A stretch of 64,000 nt of DNA from Zygaena filipendulae (GCA_907165275.2 OU015663.1:4290501-4354500); one strand, 5' to 3'; shown: positions 1 to 10,429, numbered from the stretch's first letter. Program-made: numbers and translations. Notes: generated by a model not told the origin, from the letters alone.

Positions 1-4
1 CAAG

Positions 5-360
5 CTAGGTGGGCTGCGTTGGCTTGTCATCGCAAGTGATCAGCTCGCGCGGGTATCTTTTCCCCTCGGGTGGACGGGTGTGGAGGGGCGCCAGGCCACG
101 AATGTGTTCGTGATCTGACGCATCAGCCCGCTCAAACATCCGAGAGGATAGCCGTTGGACGAACTCGTCCAGTGACTCGACTCTCAGGTCCCTCTGGATA
201 ACAGAGTTCCTCACGTATCGAGGAGCTCCGGCGACGGCACGCAGTGCCATGGCTTGCTGCAATTACAGGCTGGCGCAGGGACGCACATGGCAGTGCGTAC
301 CATGCCGGAGCGGCGTAAGTTAGCCTGGGTCTAATGTAGGTCTTATAGACCTCGACTTTT
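5..360 (-). pseudogene. LINE reverse transcriptase C-terminal remnant (Jockey-like)
   Basis: On the minus strand an open frame at 262-5 reads MALRAVAGAPRYVRNSVIQR, then DLRVESLDEFVQRL, and ends with a PLHTRPPEG motif. This is the end of a Jockey-type non-LTR reverse transcriptase, the thumb and C-terminal tail. Just upstream (about 355-270) a different frame reads VYKTYIRPRLTYAAPAWYAL, the conserved block that normally precedes it directly. The two pieces are out of frame at about 262-270 with a stop between them, so the copy is dead. The endonuclease and palm motifs are absent: this is a 5'-truncated insertion cut by the window edge or by earlier decay. Family assignment is from memory of conserved blocks; the clade is uncertain. 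Confidence 0.75.
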
Positions 361-387
361 TGTAGATCTTCGATGGTTGTATAGGCT

Positions 388-427
388 TATGCAGCGCAGT
401 GTGAAAACTTCGTTATCGCGATTCAGG
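388..427 (-). repeat. Short repeat shared with 33261-33302
   Basis: About 40 bases with the words TATGCAGCGCAG, AACTTCGTTA and GATTCAGGA recur in the same order at 33261-33302. It lies directly upstream of the LINE remnant on the minus strand, so it may be part of the same retroelement. Beyond about 480 no feature is recognised until the Helitron at 573. Confidence 0.45.
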
Positions 428-572
428 ACTTCCATATAGCCAGTACTCGTCGCTTCGTTGAATTTCGAGACTTCTGGCGTAGGGGTCGCCACTCGCCACA
501 CTACCTACCAGAATTTGTAAGTAATTTTACTGGAGGTTGTATTCTATGGCTTACGAGATTATGAATCCCAAA

Positions 573-907
573 TCTATATCTATAATAATATTATAAAGAG
601 CAAAAGTTTGTGAGTTTGTGGGTTTGTGAGTTTGTGACGTTGTAATCTCTGGATCTACTGAACCGATTTTGAAAATTCTTCCCCTTATTGGAAGCTACAG
701 TGATCCTGAGTGTCATTCTACTTTTTATTTCGGAATTCCCGCGGGAACTCTGAATTTCCCGCGGGTAAAACCACGGGGGAACAACTATCTCTGGATCTAC
801 TGAACCGATTTTGAAAATTCTTTCATTTATAGGAAGCTACAATAATCTTGAGTGATTCCCGCGAGTACTCCGAAATTACCGCAGGTGAAACCGCGGACGT
901 CAGCTAG
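573..907 (+). mobile_element. Helitron, group D, with a doubled 3' half
   Basis: Starts near TCTATATCTATAATAATATT and ends with CTAG at 904-907, followed by T. The body carries the group D core ATCTCTGGATCTACTGAACC twice, at 645 and 787, so the 3' half (about 142 then 121 bp) is present in tandem. Each unit has its own degenerate 3' hairpin: the first ends in GAACAACTAT instead of a CTAG end, the second in the real terminus. Non-autonomous; no Rep/helicase coding sequence. Confidence 0.7.
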
Positions 908-945
908 TATTATACATATATTATATAATACTAGCTGACCTCCGC
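904..945. repeat. Palindrome formed by two facing Helitron ends
   Basis: The CTAG end at 904-907 is followed after 23 bases by another CTAG at 931-934 in opposite orientation. The arms GTCAGCTAGTATTAT and ATAATACTAGCTGAC are exact complements, with further pairing of GCGGA on the left against TCCGC on the right. Beyond 945 the right-hand element is not recognisable; 945-1137 shows nothing. Confidence 0.6.
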
Positions 946-1137
946 TGCGAATGTGAATATGTACCTACAGAGGTTAAAATAACTTCTTAAGAAAATTGTT
1001 ACACTGAACTCCTACAAAGAAACCGCTTGGTTACTCATTCATTCAAATAATTAATTTCAGTTTATCTGTTAATGAACTGATAGAATCGCATTGTTCCTTT
1101 TAAGCTATGAATATGACCTGGGGACATGGGGATATTT

Positions 1138-1197
1138 TATAGCGACATTATAGATGTACTACAGCTATAATGTCGCTATACCTACAGCTGCTGTAGG
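1138..1197. repeat. Two adjacent short hairpins
   Basis: TATAGCGACATTATAG (1138-1153) is exactly complementary to CTATAATGTCGCTATA (1165-1180), with an 11-base loop. Immediately after, CCTACAG-CTG-CTGTAGG (1181-1197) forms a second perfect hairpin. Probably a scrap of a palindromic MITE. From 1198 to about 1785 nothing else is recognised. Confidence 0.6.
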
Positions 1198-1785
1198 TAT
1201 ATCCCGTTTCACCCGCATAAGTTTCGAAGTCGCCGCCTTTTCTTAAACTTTCTAATTTTCTGCGCAATGTTCTTAATATTTCTTTTTTCTGTAAGAACCT
1301 ACAAAGTATTAGAAAACTAAAAACAAAGATGAATTAAAGCGGTAAAGTCGTTATTAAGATATGGCTTCAGGCTTGGTACCAATGCAAGGGAAATATAAAT
1401 TAATTTTTATATACAAGATGGAAATTTAAGGCGGGTCAGTAAGGACGGCTACCTTATGGGTTGAAGGTACGGTCAGCGAGAAATTGACGATTTTTCAATT
1501 TCTTTTTATTAGCCTAATCAATCCTGTCTCCGACAAGGACCAAAAGGTTCTATGGGGCCAAGTTAGGGGAGGGTATCAGAAATATCACAAATCGTCAAAA
1601 ACTTTTCTCATACCTTTTGGAGCACAGTAATGGAATGTTCCTTATTTCGAGAAAATACTGGCTGCCAAGAATGAGCTCGGCAACAAAAACCAAAAGTTTA
1701 GTAGACTATTTCAAAATTTTAACAGACAGAAAGTCAGACACGGCGGAGGACTTTGTTATATAGTAGCTATTTATGTAGGGATGGC

Positions 1786-1941
1786 AGTTAGATAATAAAA
1801 ATGTAATACACGTATACTTATTTTGCTTTTCCAAAATAATGAAAATACGGGTACCTAGTGGCTAGTACCTAATTAAATAACGCGCATTAAAGTTTACAAG
1901 TGGTTGCATGTAACGTCAAATAATATAAACGTATAAACTGT
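1786..1941 (+). repeat. Fragment of the palindromic element at 50687-51020
   Basis: The words CAGTTAGA, ACACGTAT, TTTTGCTTTT, AATGAAAAT and GCGCATTAAAGTTTA occur in the same order as in 50735-50821. The right side is cut by the foldback element that begins at 1942, which suggests the foldback inserted into it or next to it. Confidence 0.5.
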
Positions 1942-2570
1942 ATCCCACCAAAAACATTTTCATGTAAAATGTTGCCAAGACAAGACCATAATATGACTCG
2001 CATTGTCAAAAAGCTTCTTACTTTACACACCCTAACTCTACAAGGCCTAACTTCACAAACTCTACACCCTAGTCCAAATATGTGGCTTGCCAATTTCGCT
2101 ACATTCACATGGGCGTAATGTGATAAATTGATCCACTGTTCATTACTATTCTGTTATTAGTTTTTGTAGTAACGGAACGGCCTAGCCACATATTTTGACT
2201 ATCTAAGGTGTAGAGTTTGTGAAGTAAGGCCTTGTAGAGTTAGGGCGTGTAAAGAGTTAGAAGCTTGGCTCTACATGAGAATAGGCTTTTTTCGGGGTAT
2301 GAAAATAAAAATTCTATTTAGCCAGTCTTGTAGATTAATAAAAAAAATTGGTAACATTTTGTTTACCAATATTTGAGAAATTTATAAAAAATTTTGATTA
2401 CGTAAAAAATGAAAAAATACGGATCCAATATTTATTATTAATCTACAAGACGGACTAAAAACTAAAATTTGGTTGAAAAGCCCATTGAGATCTGATAACT
2501 TTTTGACAGTGCGAATCATAATATGGTCTCGTTTTTGCAACATTTTACATGAAAATGTTTTTCGGTGAGA
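1942..2570. mobile_element. Foldback element with long inverted arms, copy 1, interrupted
   Basis: The left arm (from ATCCCACCAAAAACATTTTC) and the right arm (ending GAAAATGTTTTTCGGTGAGA) are long imperfect inverted repeats, and the whole is a diverged copy of the 408-bp element at 46741-47148. Shared landmarks are CATGTAAAATGTTGCC, TCTACAAGG, CTTCACAAACTCTACACC and ATATGTGGCTTG. The right arm is split by a separate 205-bp insertion at 2281-2485. No transposase is encoded. Class unknown; likely a non-autonomous DNA element. Confidence 0.75.
2281..2485. mobile_element. 205-bp TIR element nested in the foldback, 5-bp target duplication
   Basis: Inserted into the right arm of the surrounding foldback. 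Host sequence TGAGA is present on both sides (2276-2280 and 2486-2490), and removing one copy restores the continuous arm seen at 46741-47148. Ends are inverted: ATAGGCTTTTTTC on the left and GAAAAGCCCAT on the right. The subterminal words GTCTTGTAGATTAATAAA are also mirrored. A related longer element is at 50687-51020. Superfamily not determined. Confidence 0.7.
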
Positions 2571-2649
2571 AAATGTTCTTCAAGTTGCTTGTAACGTAAA
2601 AAGTTTAATTTTTCTTTTTTCTTTTATACATGTTTCTTTTTATTATGTA

Positions 2650-2897
2650 CTAGCTGCGCCCCGCGGTTTCACCCGCGGTAATTTTGAAGTTCCCAGTAAT
2701 TTTGAAGTTCCCGTGGGAATCCCGGGATAAAAAGTACCCTATGTCCTTCTCTGTACCCCTGACAACGTGCATGCCAAATTTCATCCAAATCCGTTCGCCG
2801 TTTTTGCGTGATTGAGTAACAAACATCCAAACATGTAAACTTCCAAACATCTAAACATCCAAACATCCACACTTTCACATTTATAATATTAGTAGGA
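2650..2897 (-). mobile_element. Helitron, group A
   Basis: CTAG at 2650-2653 (preceded by A on the opposite side of the terminus) is followed by the CCGCGGTTTCACCCGCGG hairpin. The element then runs through GTACCCTATGTCCTTCTCTG to TTTATAATATTAGTAGGA, the complement of the TCC 5' end. A short stretch (TTTTGAAGTTCCC) is duplicated near the 3' hairpin, and there is a run of CATCCAAA/CATCTAAA units near the 5' end. It sits between the foldback and its normally adjoining downstream repeat (2905-3230). Confidence 0.85.
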
Positions 2898-2904
2898 TAT
2901 AATA

Positions 2905-3230
2905 AAAAGGAGTCCCCATATCAATTTTTAGACCTCCAGCTCAATTTTTCGACTTCTAGCATCAAAAGTGCGAAAGTCTCATACAAACTTCTATCCCCTA
3001 GTTTTTTTGAGATATCAATCAAATCTAATGTTAAGAGCTATGCAATTAAAACTTTATGTTTAATAAGTCCGCTATTAACAACATATCCCGAGAGATTTAT
3101 TTATCTGGTATAATCCAAACCCAAAGTATAAGGGTTAAAAAAGAAACGACGAAGCGCTTCGAGAAAAGTTAGGTAGGTTGGTAGAGGTAGGTGGATCGTC
3201 TTGGCGGGGGCACTACCGTGCCCCCAGATA
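2905..3230 (+). repeat. Repeat that accompanies the foldback; CAC...GTG hairpin near its end
   Basis: Shares with 47160-47590, in order, GTCTCATACAAACTTC, AGATATCAAT, GAGCTATGCAATTAAAACTT, AATAAGTCCGCTATT, ATAATCCAAACCCAA and ACGACGAAGCGCTTCGAGAA. The final shared block contains a perfect hairpin GGGGGCAC-TACC-GTGCCCCC at 3206-3225. Because the same block follows the same foldback in both places, foldback and block are probably parts of one larger element. No coding capacity seen. Confidence 0.7.
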
Positions 3231-3329
3231 CCGCGATCGTGACTTACGTGACGTTTTGACTCGCTAAAAACTAAAATTTAGTCAAATAGCGTATTACGGT
3301 ACTCAGTATCGTAATAATTATTAGCTTAA

Positions 3330-3513
3330 TAATGCTTTCCGGTTCAGAAGACGCGTCGTGGGTAGGCCCGGTACACAAGGTGGGCCGATGACTTGGTGGA
3401 GATTGCGGGACGCCACTGGAAGCGAGAAGCGCAGGACTGGTCGTTGTGGCGATCCTTGGGAGACCTCTGCCCAGCTGTGGATGTCTTTTGGCTGATATGA
3501 TGATGATGATGAA
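3330..3513 (+). pseudogene. LINE reverse transcriptase C-terminus and ATG-repeat tail
   Basis: A plus-strand frame reads TRWADDLVEIAGRHWKREAQ, then DWSLWRSLGDLCPAVDVFW and a stop. This is the characteristic end of a lepidopteran non-LTR retrotransposon polyprotein (TRWADD, then W...AQD...W...LG). The stop is followed by a TGATGATGATGATGAA tail, the usual 3' end of this family. An in-frame TAG just before ARYTRWADD shows the copy is inactive. 5'-truncated to about 180 bp. Confidence 0.8.
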
Positions 3514-4294
3514 TAATGCTTTTGTAATAAAAAATCAAAATATAAAAGGCTGTAGCTGCACGGCCGTGCACGATTGGTCATCTTTTTCTTTAAATATACC
3601 TACGTTTTACATAAGTACTTAACTGGACAAGAAACGCAGTCACGCATCCCGATCTTTGCCGTTCGGCCACAGATCACAACAATTGAAATTGAAATAATAT
3701 GTAGCTCGCCCGTAAATCGCTCTTCACAAGTTAACTTGATCGCTCTAATTACCTGTCAAACGAGTTTAAACTGACCTAAAAGTTATTCTCAGATGCGTAT
3801 CTTCATATTTATTGTTTCCGCCGCCTCATTAATGTGTGTAATTAGATAAAATGCATTTATTACGCACGCTTAGAACAGAGTTCTATATTGTATGCATGCA
3901 TAACAGTTCTCAACGATTAGATACAGGTAGGTGCTTACTCCTATTTAACTTGTAAATCGAATATAAAGCGTTTCAACTTGTTTTCTCACGATTTTCTAGT
4001 TCAAGGTGTGGTCCGCATTTCTATTAGACAATTTAAATTTAACGTTTTCTTTTAAATTAGATTTACATTACCCACAGAATTCTTCAGTGAAGGAAAAGAC
4101 AACAACCAGAGCTGTCGTGCGTTCCCGGATTTCAGCTAGATTCATAATAATAATAAATCCAGATTGGGAGAACTCATTTGTCATAATGATTGAGTACCTA
4201 CATCGAAGCATCAAAAGATTCAAAAGCATTAAAAAAACATTTGAGTGTATCAGTGTCTAGGTAGGTACATAGGTACGTAAAAGTGGGACTTTAC
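3514..4294. other. No recognised feature
   Basis: AT-rich sequence with short open frames that show no domain, no repeat match within the window and no RNA gene. A GTAGGTACATAGGTACGT run lies near the end. Confidence 0.5.
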
Positions 4295-4535
4295 TCCTCT
4301 ACTAATATTATAAATGCGAAAGTGGAGACTGGATGGCGACGGCCCAACATCGCCGGACGTGGAAGAGTTTGGAGAAGGCCTACGTCCGCTCTTGGGCGAC
4401 ATAAGGGCCGCTATGATGATGATGATGAACTCTGTCTGTCTGTCTATCTGTTACGCTTTCACGCCTTAACAGCTCAACCAATCATCATGAAATTTTGAAA
4501 ACACATTGTCAGGAATACAGAAAAGGGCACGGGAT
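4295..4535 (+). mobile_element. Helitron, group A, carrying a LINE insert, 3'-truncated
   Basis: Begins TCCTCTACTAATATTATAAA, continues to GCGAAAGT (about 4324), is interrupted, and resumes with AACTCTGTCTGTCTGTCTAT and GTTACGCTTTCACGCC. It ends near GGGCACGGGAT without the CCGCGG hairpin or CTAG end. The CTGT repeats are the microsatellite often carried by this family. Confidence 0.75.
4325..4428 (+). pseudogene. LINE C-terminal scrap inside the Helitron
   Basis: One plus frame reads MATAQHRRTWKSLEKAYVRS then WAT and a stop, followed by a TATGATGATGATGATGA tail. This is the very end of a non-LTR reverse transcriptase (AQDRRTWK-type block) and its 3' tail. It lies exactly between two segments that are contiguous in other group A Helitrons. 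Either a retrotransposition into the Helitron or a capture; no clear target duplication is visible. Confidence 0.7.
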
Positions 4536-5106
4536 AGTGATATGAGTGACAATGGCGGTAACAAAAAAACCCTCGAGCCGAAATAAAATTAGAATAATTA
4601 GAAGAATAAAGATTTGATAAGGTTATTTGTCCTTACTTCTTAGATTCGGTAATATTCAAATTGTAAAATTAGTTAATTCAAATGAAAATAATGTTGTAAA
4701 TAAATAATTGGTCAGTAGCTATATCTACTACAGGTGTTATGCCTACTATCTCGGCGTCTCTGTGATGTCACAAACTTATTTATTAAGTCACTAGACATGA
4801 AGATTATTATTTCTGTACCTTTTTCTTGAATAAATAAATTCGTAAAGACTAAAGACGAGACAATAATTGTGCAATATAATACATGCACCAATTTTCATCA
4901 ATTGTATGCGACGCTATTTATAAAGCTCGATCAAGCCCGCACAGTTATGCACCAACTGATGGCAGAACGGCTATTACTGCAGCACATTAATCCAGATCTT
5001 GGTGCGAGATAAGTCTTGGACAACGTGGCATGTGCTCCGACAAGGGACTAATAGTTATGTACAGATAGGAACATAAATGACATTAATGACTTTTTTTGTT
5101 TAACTA
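4536..5106. other. No recognised feature
   Basis: AT-rich sequence between two Helitrons; no coding, RNA or repeat signal seen. Confidence 0.5.
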
Positions 5107-5467
5107 CTAACTATCCCCGCCGCTTCATTTGCATTAAGTAGTTCCCGCGGGAATTCCCGGGTAAAAAATGCCTTATGTTATTTTTTATACACCTGAGAAG
5201 TGAGAACGTGTACCTATACAAATGACGATCAGTTCAGTATAGTTACCTAAGCTGTAAAAGCGTAAAAAAAACAAACTCACATTCGTATTTATAATACAAC
5301 TATTTCCTGCGGTTCCACTTGCGATAATTTTGAGTTCCCGCGGGAATCCCGGATAAAAGTGACCTATGTTCTTTTCTGTGCAAAATTTCATGATGATCGG
5401 TTGAGCCGTTATGGCGGAAAACGTAACCAACAAACTCACATTCGCATTTATAATACCTATTAAGGAT
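5107..5467 (-). mobile_element. Two decayed group A Helitrons in tandem
   Basis: The first (about 5110-5298) shows GTTCCCGCGGGAATTCCCGG and ends TCGTATTTATAATA. The second (about 5299-5467) starts with the altered terminus CTATTTCCTGCGGTTCC, contains GCAAAATTTCATGATGATCG and ends TTTATAATACCTATTAAGGA. Both point the same way, the second beginning where the first ends. Neither has an intact CTAG. Confidence 0.65.
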
Positions 5468-6384
5468 ACATAATGATGGTAGGTATACGTATAATAAAAT
5501 ATACACTTGTCGTGTTTGTATATCGGAAATATTTCAAAACAAAATAGCGGAAGTGATAACAAGAGAATTCCAGCGGGATAACCAACATAGGTACCACCTA
5601 ACCTTATTTTTTTGTGTATTGTCTGTTGTCAATAAGAATCAGTTATTTTATTTTTGTTGAGCTCTCACTTGGAAGTGTATGATTTTTGTATTTTATCTGT
5701 AATCCTTGTAGTTATTTTTTAAGTATACAGACTAGAATACCCACAATGGATAAGTTATTGGCGATAAAAATTTAATTTTGTCTAAAAGATGATAATACGA
5801 AATTTCAAACTAATTTGCCTACAGATCCTAGAATATAAATTTCTTTTAATAAAGTTTGTCTAATATTTAAATTCAATGGGCAATTCTTCAATCATAATAA
5901 TTTCTATTCAAAATCAGAACGTTTTCCCGTCAAGGCCGTCAGGCGTCACGTCTTAAATTTTACGTCCGCCATTGCGCCAGCCCGGTCACCAATCCCTAAT
6001 GATCGGAACAAATTGTAATACTTACCTTTAACTTTTATCTGACGATCTAAACTTGGCGGGAGATCCATCTGGGAGGCCTAGTGAAATATTGAAGCGATTT
6101 AACCGACGAATGGGTTAATAAAAAGGGATATAATTTCGCTTACAAATCAGTTTTTCCCTGCTATATGTCTTCAATGATATAATCGTTTTAAATAATCCAG
6201 CAAAAGGTCTTGGAATTCGGACAGCGCTGCTTTTGCTATGGACGTCGTAAATCAGAAGAGTGAACCAAAAGACTTAAGTAGGTACCTAGTGTACCCCTTA
6301 GTGGGGACTGAGTAGTGGAAATCAGTATAGACTGTCACGTGATTTGGCTACTTGACTAAATTATTTTTTAGTTGATCGTGTAGA
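5468..6384. other. Mostly plain sequence; one weak exon-like signal
   Basis: No repeat recognised. On the minus strand an ATG at 6068 opens a 14-codon frame that runs into a textbook splice donor (AAAG/GTAAGTATT) at 6026/6025; see findings. Nothing else supports a gene. Confidence 0.4.
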
Positions 6385-6525
6385 TCCTACTAATATTATA
6401 AATGTGAAAGTGTGGATGTTTTTTACTCAATTACGCAAAAACGGCAGAACGGATTTGGATGGAATTTGGCATGCACGTTGTCAGGGGTACAGAGAAGGAC
6501 ATGGGTACTTTTTATTCCGGAGTAA
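6385..6525 (+). mobile_element. Helitron, group A, 5' part only
   Basis: Begins TCCTACTAATATTATAAATG after an A, with GTGAAAGTGTGGATG, GGATTTGGATGGAATTTGGC and CATGCACGTTGTCAGGGG. It stops at TTTTTATTCCGGAGTAAAA without the 3' hairpin or CTAG. Confidence 0.75.
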
Positions 6526-7910
6526 AATTTTTTTATGCAAAAATTGAAGCGTAAAACACTCTCATGCAACAGTGGCGCCAGCCACTTTCAAACACCACGT
6601 GGGAGGAGCTGCAATAAGTACCTACATTTAACAGCAAAAATATGTTATCAATTAAAGAATCTTTTCGGAATTGTAATATAGTTCAGTGTTGTACGAGTGT
6701 TGTCAAACAAGTGTTTATAAATTTTTGATGCCAACTAGCTAGTTAAAGAAATTAAAGAAACATAGAGAACAGCTATGCCGCAGGCAGTTTATACTACTTA
6801 ATACCCTAACGATAGTAAGTTATTTATGAAACCTTCATCCATTAATATCTAACAAACGAACACTTGCTACATGAAGATATGCCTAGTTCGAAAATTTTTA
6901 GACTAAAAAAACACTTCATCCAAAATATTGATCAACTTTCGAGAAACAGTTATGATAATAAAGTTAATCTATGATTATTAAGATGATAATTTACGACCGA
7001 TACCTTCGTTACTTAAAAATTCTTACGAAAGAAACGCAAAAAGTGTAAACGGAAAGAAAATATTTAGGGAGCTAATTGGAAAATGTAGAGTTGATTTTGT
7101 AATTTATAGCTCTATACTGTTCATTTGTCCATTGAACTTTAACTTTGTATTTTATGTGAGCAATGAAGAAAAAAACATTCTTAATAAAAATTTTGTGCTT
7201 GAACAAAATCAATTTTCTCAAAATTATCGACATTATTCCCAACAAGTTTGAAACACCTTGATATGGGTTCTTTTAATACACCCATGTGCATTATACTGTG
7301 GAGCCTGTGTTTATATTAATTTCGTTTTGGTACCGCGATGAAATATCGTGATAATGAGCGCCGGCCGGCAGGTTAACAAGCTCTTTTATCTGACTCCGCC
7401 CGTGAAACGCGGTCTTTTTAATTAAATTGACAGGCGATGATGATATGTTGTCTATTTATAAATAAATACCGCTCACAAAGCATATGCATGGGCACAGATA
7501 AAACTTTTGTAATTGTATTTTATACGGGCCACACAAAGTGTTTGAACAGTAATAAAATTTATTAAAAAAAAAAAAACTAGTTAAACCGTTTACAAAAAAC
7601 GCAGAATTTTTTACTTTGCTCACATTTCTTTTCTTTTATTATTTTTGTTGTGTGCTTTGCTGAGTGATATTAAATGATTAAAAATTCAATATTGTTGTTC
7701 TAGTAGGTATATTCTATCTTTTATAGGTAAGTAAGTAATTCTATCCTCTTATTAACCTCGTTTATGAAAATCGTCTTATTTTTAAAACATATTTTTAAAC
7801 AAAAGATAAAAATCAACTAACAAGCCCATAGTTATTGTAAAATATAATGAACGAAATACCTATTGAAAATTAAATATTTACCTACTTAAATGAATAATAT
7901 CATTTTAGTA
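6526..7910. other. No recognised feature
   Basis: AT-rich, with a poly-A run at about 7564-7576. No open frame of note, no repeat shared with other parts of the window. Confidence 0.5.
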
Positions 7911-7987
7911 AATTTTAATTAATAAAGTTAACTTTAGTTAAATGCCAATTAACATTAATTTAATGAACGTCTCTGATTGCGGCCGTC
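7911..7987 (+). repeat. Half of the palindromic MITE of 18877-19121
   Basis: TTTAGTTAAATGCCAATTAA and TAATGAACGTCTCTGATTGC match the inner half of the element at 18877-19121 and the piece at 39195-39283. Only this half is present. Confidence 0.6.
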
Positions 7988-8728
7988 ATACCATTGATTT
8001 TAACAGATAACTATATTCGTGATTAAATTAAATATAATAACTCACCGAACGACAAACGGGGCGGATCATCATTAAATAGCTAGGTACATACTATTTTTAC
8101 CTTCAACCATCATAATATGGTATAATGTATATTGTATCTTTAGTCAAACATTATTTTAATTAAATCAAAATACACAGATTAATTCAGGATTTCACTCAAC
8201 AGTTTAATTGTATCTCTCTTCATATTAAAAAAAAAATATGATTAATTAGAAGGCCGGGTTGTATAGTAATTAATTTCATGTAACGAAAAGCTGTTCGACA
8301 GTGAATAAACGTGTATGTGTTGAGTATTATTAAGAGTTCGTTTGTGAACTTCTTGAAAAGGGGCAATTCGTATTTACAGTCCTAACAGTTTTTATTGCAC
8401 TCGTTGGCTTTATTAATATTGACATAATTGCATAACCAATTTCTTCTTGGATAAAACTTTTCGCTAAGTATACTCGTTTATCAACTTTGAAATTGTTTCA
8501 TAGCTTCAAAAACTTATTTATACAAATTAAATACACATCACTGAATATAATCATTCGTATATTTCTAGTTCTGTGCATCAACTCAATTTCCACGTTTTCA
8601 ATTTAATATATCGTGAATTGTGATAAATCACGTGCCTGATAAATGAAATACGTGTACCTGGGATTATCGGGGTATCTACCTTTCGTTTTTTAAGATGGAA
8701 TATTTATTAATATTTATTTAATACGTTA
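7988..8728. other. No recognised feature
   Basis: AT-rich sequence; no repeat or coding signal seen. Confidence 0.5.
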
Positions 8729-8796
8729 AAGGAGGTTCTTCGTTGAACTTTGAACCCTTGACCCCTGTGTTGACTTAGCTAATAAAGAACCTCCTT
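8729..8796. repeat. Short inverted repeat, possible 68-bp MITE
   Basis: AAGGAGGTTCTT (8729-8740) and AAGAACCTCCTT (8785-8796) are exact complements separated by 44 bases, flanked by TTA on the left and AAT on the right. Could be a very small foldback element; no second copy seen here. Confidence 0.45.
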
Positions 8797-10429
8797 AATG
8801 GGCAACCATTATTTAACGGGTATATTTCTTTCGTATTGTATACACATTATAGGCACTTCATGCAAGTGGTCGTTAAATGATATCGAAGAATCTTACAGTT
8901 TTCTATTAGGTACTTTATTTTGCTCGTCGTTAGCTTATTGTTTTACAAGCGCTCGTAGGTATAGGTAACTACTATACAGACATTAACAAAAATTTAAATA
9001 CGTACAATATATTTTTATACTTCCTATAAAAACAGAAATCCTTTTATATTCAAGATCACTATTATTATTCGATAAACACCAATAGGTAGATATATGTTTG
9101 TTTTTGCTGATTAAAAATACCAGAATTAAAATTAGAAACGTGTATGAAACAGTTACCTTATGATAATTAAAGTTATAAATAGTGCATTTGTTTTTTAATT
9201 GTATCTACACTAAAATAACCTTGTATATTTAAAGCTTATAGTATCCATTAGATTCCCGGAGCTTTTATGTTTATTAAAATAAGTTTTAAATGTAATGTCA
9301 CTTATTATTATTATTCTATAAACAAGTATCTATATTTGTTTATCCACTTTTGATGCTGACTGTACAGCTCAAGTGGAGGCATGGAATACTTTGCGATTAA
9401 ATCGAGTTTATAAAGTATTTATTTTACCTTAATTTTTCTCAACCTGGAGGTTATAATTCCGAACATTGGTGGGTTCTAATTGAGCGGATACGAGTATTTT
9501 CATTTATCCAAAAAAGATAATATTATGATATTAATTTAGAAGATAACGGTAGGTATTATTAATCTGAATAATTTAATTCAAAATATAATTTTGAAGTATA
9601 TTTTGAATTAAATTATTATTATTATTTCAAAATATAATTTGAAATTTTCATTTATTAAATAAAATTATATGATACATACAGAGTTTCTAACTGTAACGCT
9701 GTGGAATTTTATAGTAAGTATATTTTAATAAATAAATGACTACTGTATAAACTACTAAAATGTTTCGTGATAACATATTGAAAAGCACAAAAAGCATACA
9801 GACGAAATTAAAAGATGTCGGTCTTTTCTTCTTATTTGTCTTACGTACTTAGTATATTTATTATTCTGAGGTTTTACTGTTTCTTTTGGGGCAATAAAAT
9901 AGGTGTATTTGAATTGAATTCAACTGGAGATGCTCTTATCGCAAAATTTGCGAGCTCGTAAGCAATAACACATGAAATATAAATCATAACACATGAATTA
10001 ATTAAGATATTACCTACATTTACCTAAACTTACAACTTTGGCTCACGAGTCAAATTGAGCAGTTACTTACGAGTAAATATTCTAATCAAAGTTCTAATCA
10101 TATAACATAATTTTTTTATGATGGGTTTTTTTTGGCGTTTATTTTAATGTCTTTACCTTCTTCTTTTTACTTCATATATTTTTTTTCGTATCTTACTTAT
10201 ACGAAAAAAATCTTACTTATATAATTTTTCTCAATTACCTCTAAGATAAGCAGAGCTTATTTACTTGTCTAAAGAAAATGTACTTACATCTAACCGTGTT
10301 GGTTTTTTTTTTAAATAATTATCAAATCTTCTCCAAAAAGGTACGTGATTTATCATTATGAACGAAAATTCACAGATTAGTAATTATATAATATTTCTTG
10401 AAAAGGTAATATCGTGCGAGAGGACTTTG
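8797..10429. other. AT-rich stretch with one hairpin
   Basis: Nothing coding or repetitive is recognised apart from the AT-rich palindrome at 9567-9617. Confidence 0.5.
9567..9617. repeat. AT-rich palindrome with 21-bp arms
   Basis: The arm 9567-9587 (AATAATTTAATTCAAAATATA with its complement at 9597-9617) is perfect, with a 9-base loop. In so AT-rich a setting this may be a MITE core or may have arisen locally. Confidence 0.55.

Noticed and set aside
5185..5562. The longest open frame (125 codons, minus)
   Set aside because: It runs through two decayed Helitrons and AT-rich sequence; other frames over the same repeats are open too. No domain.
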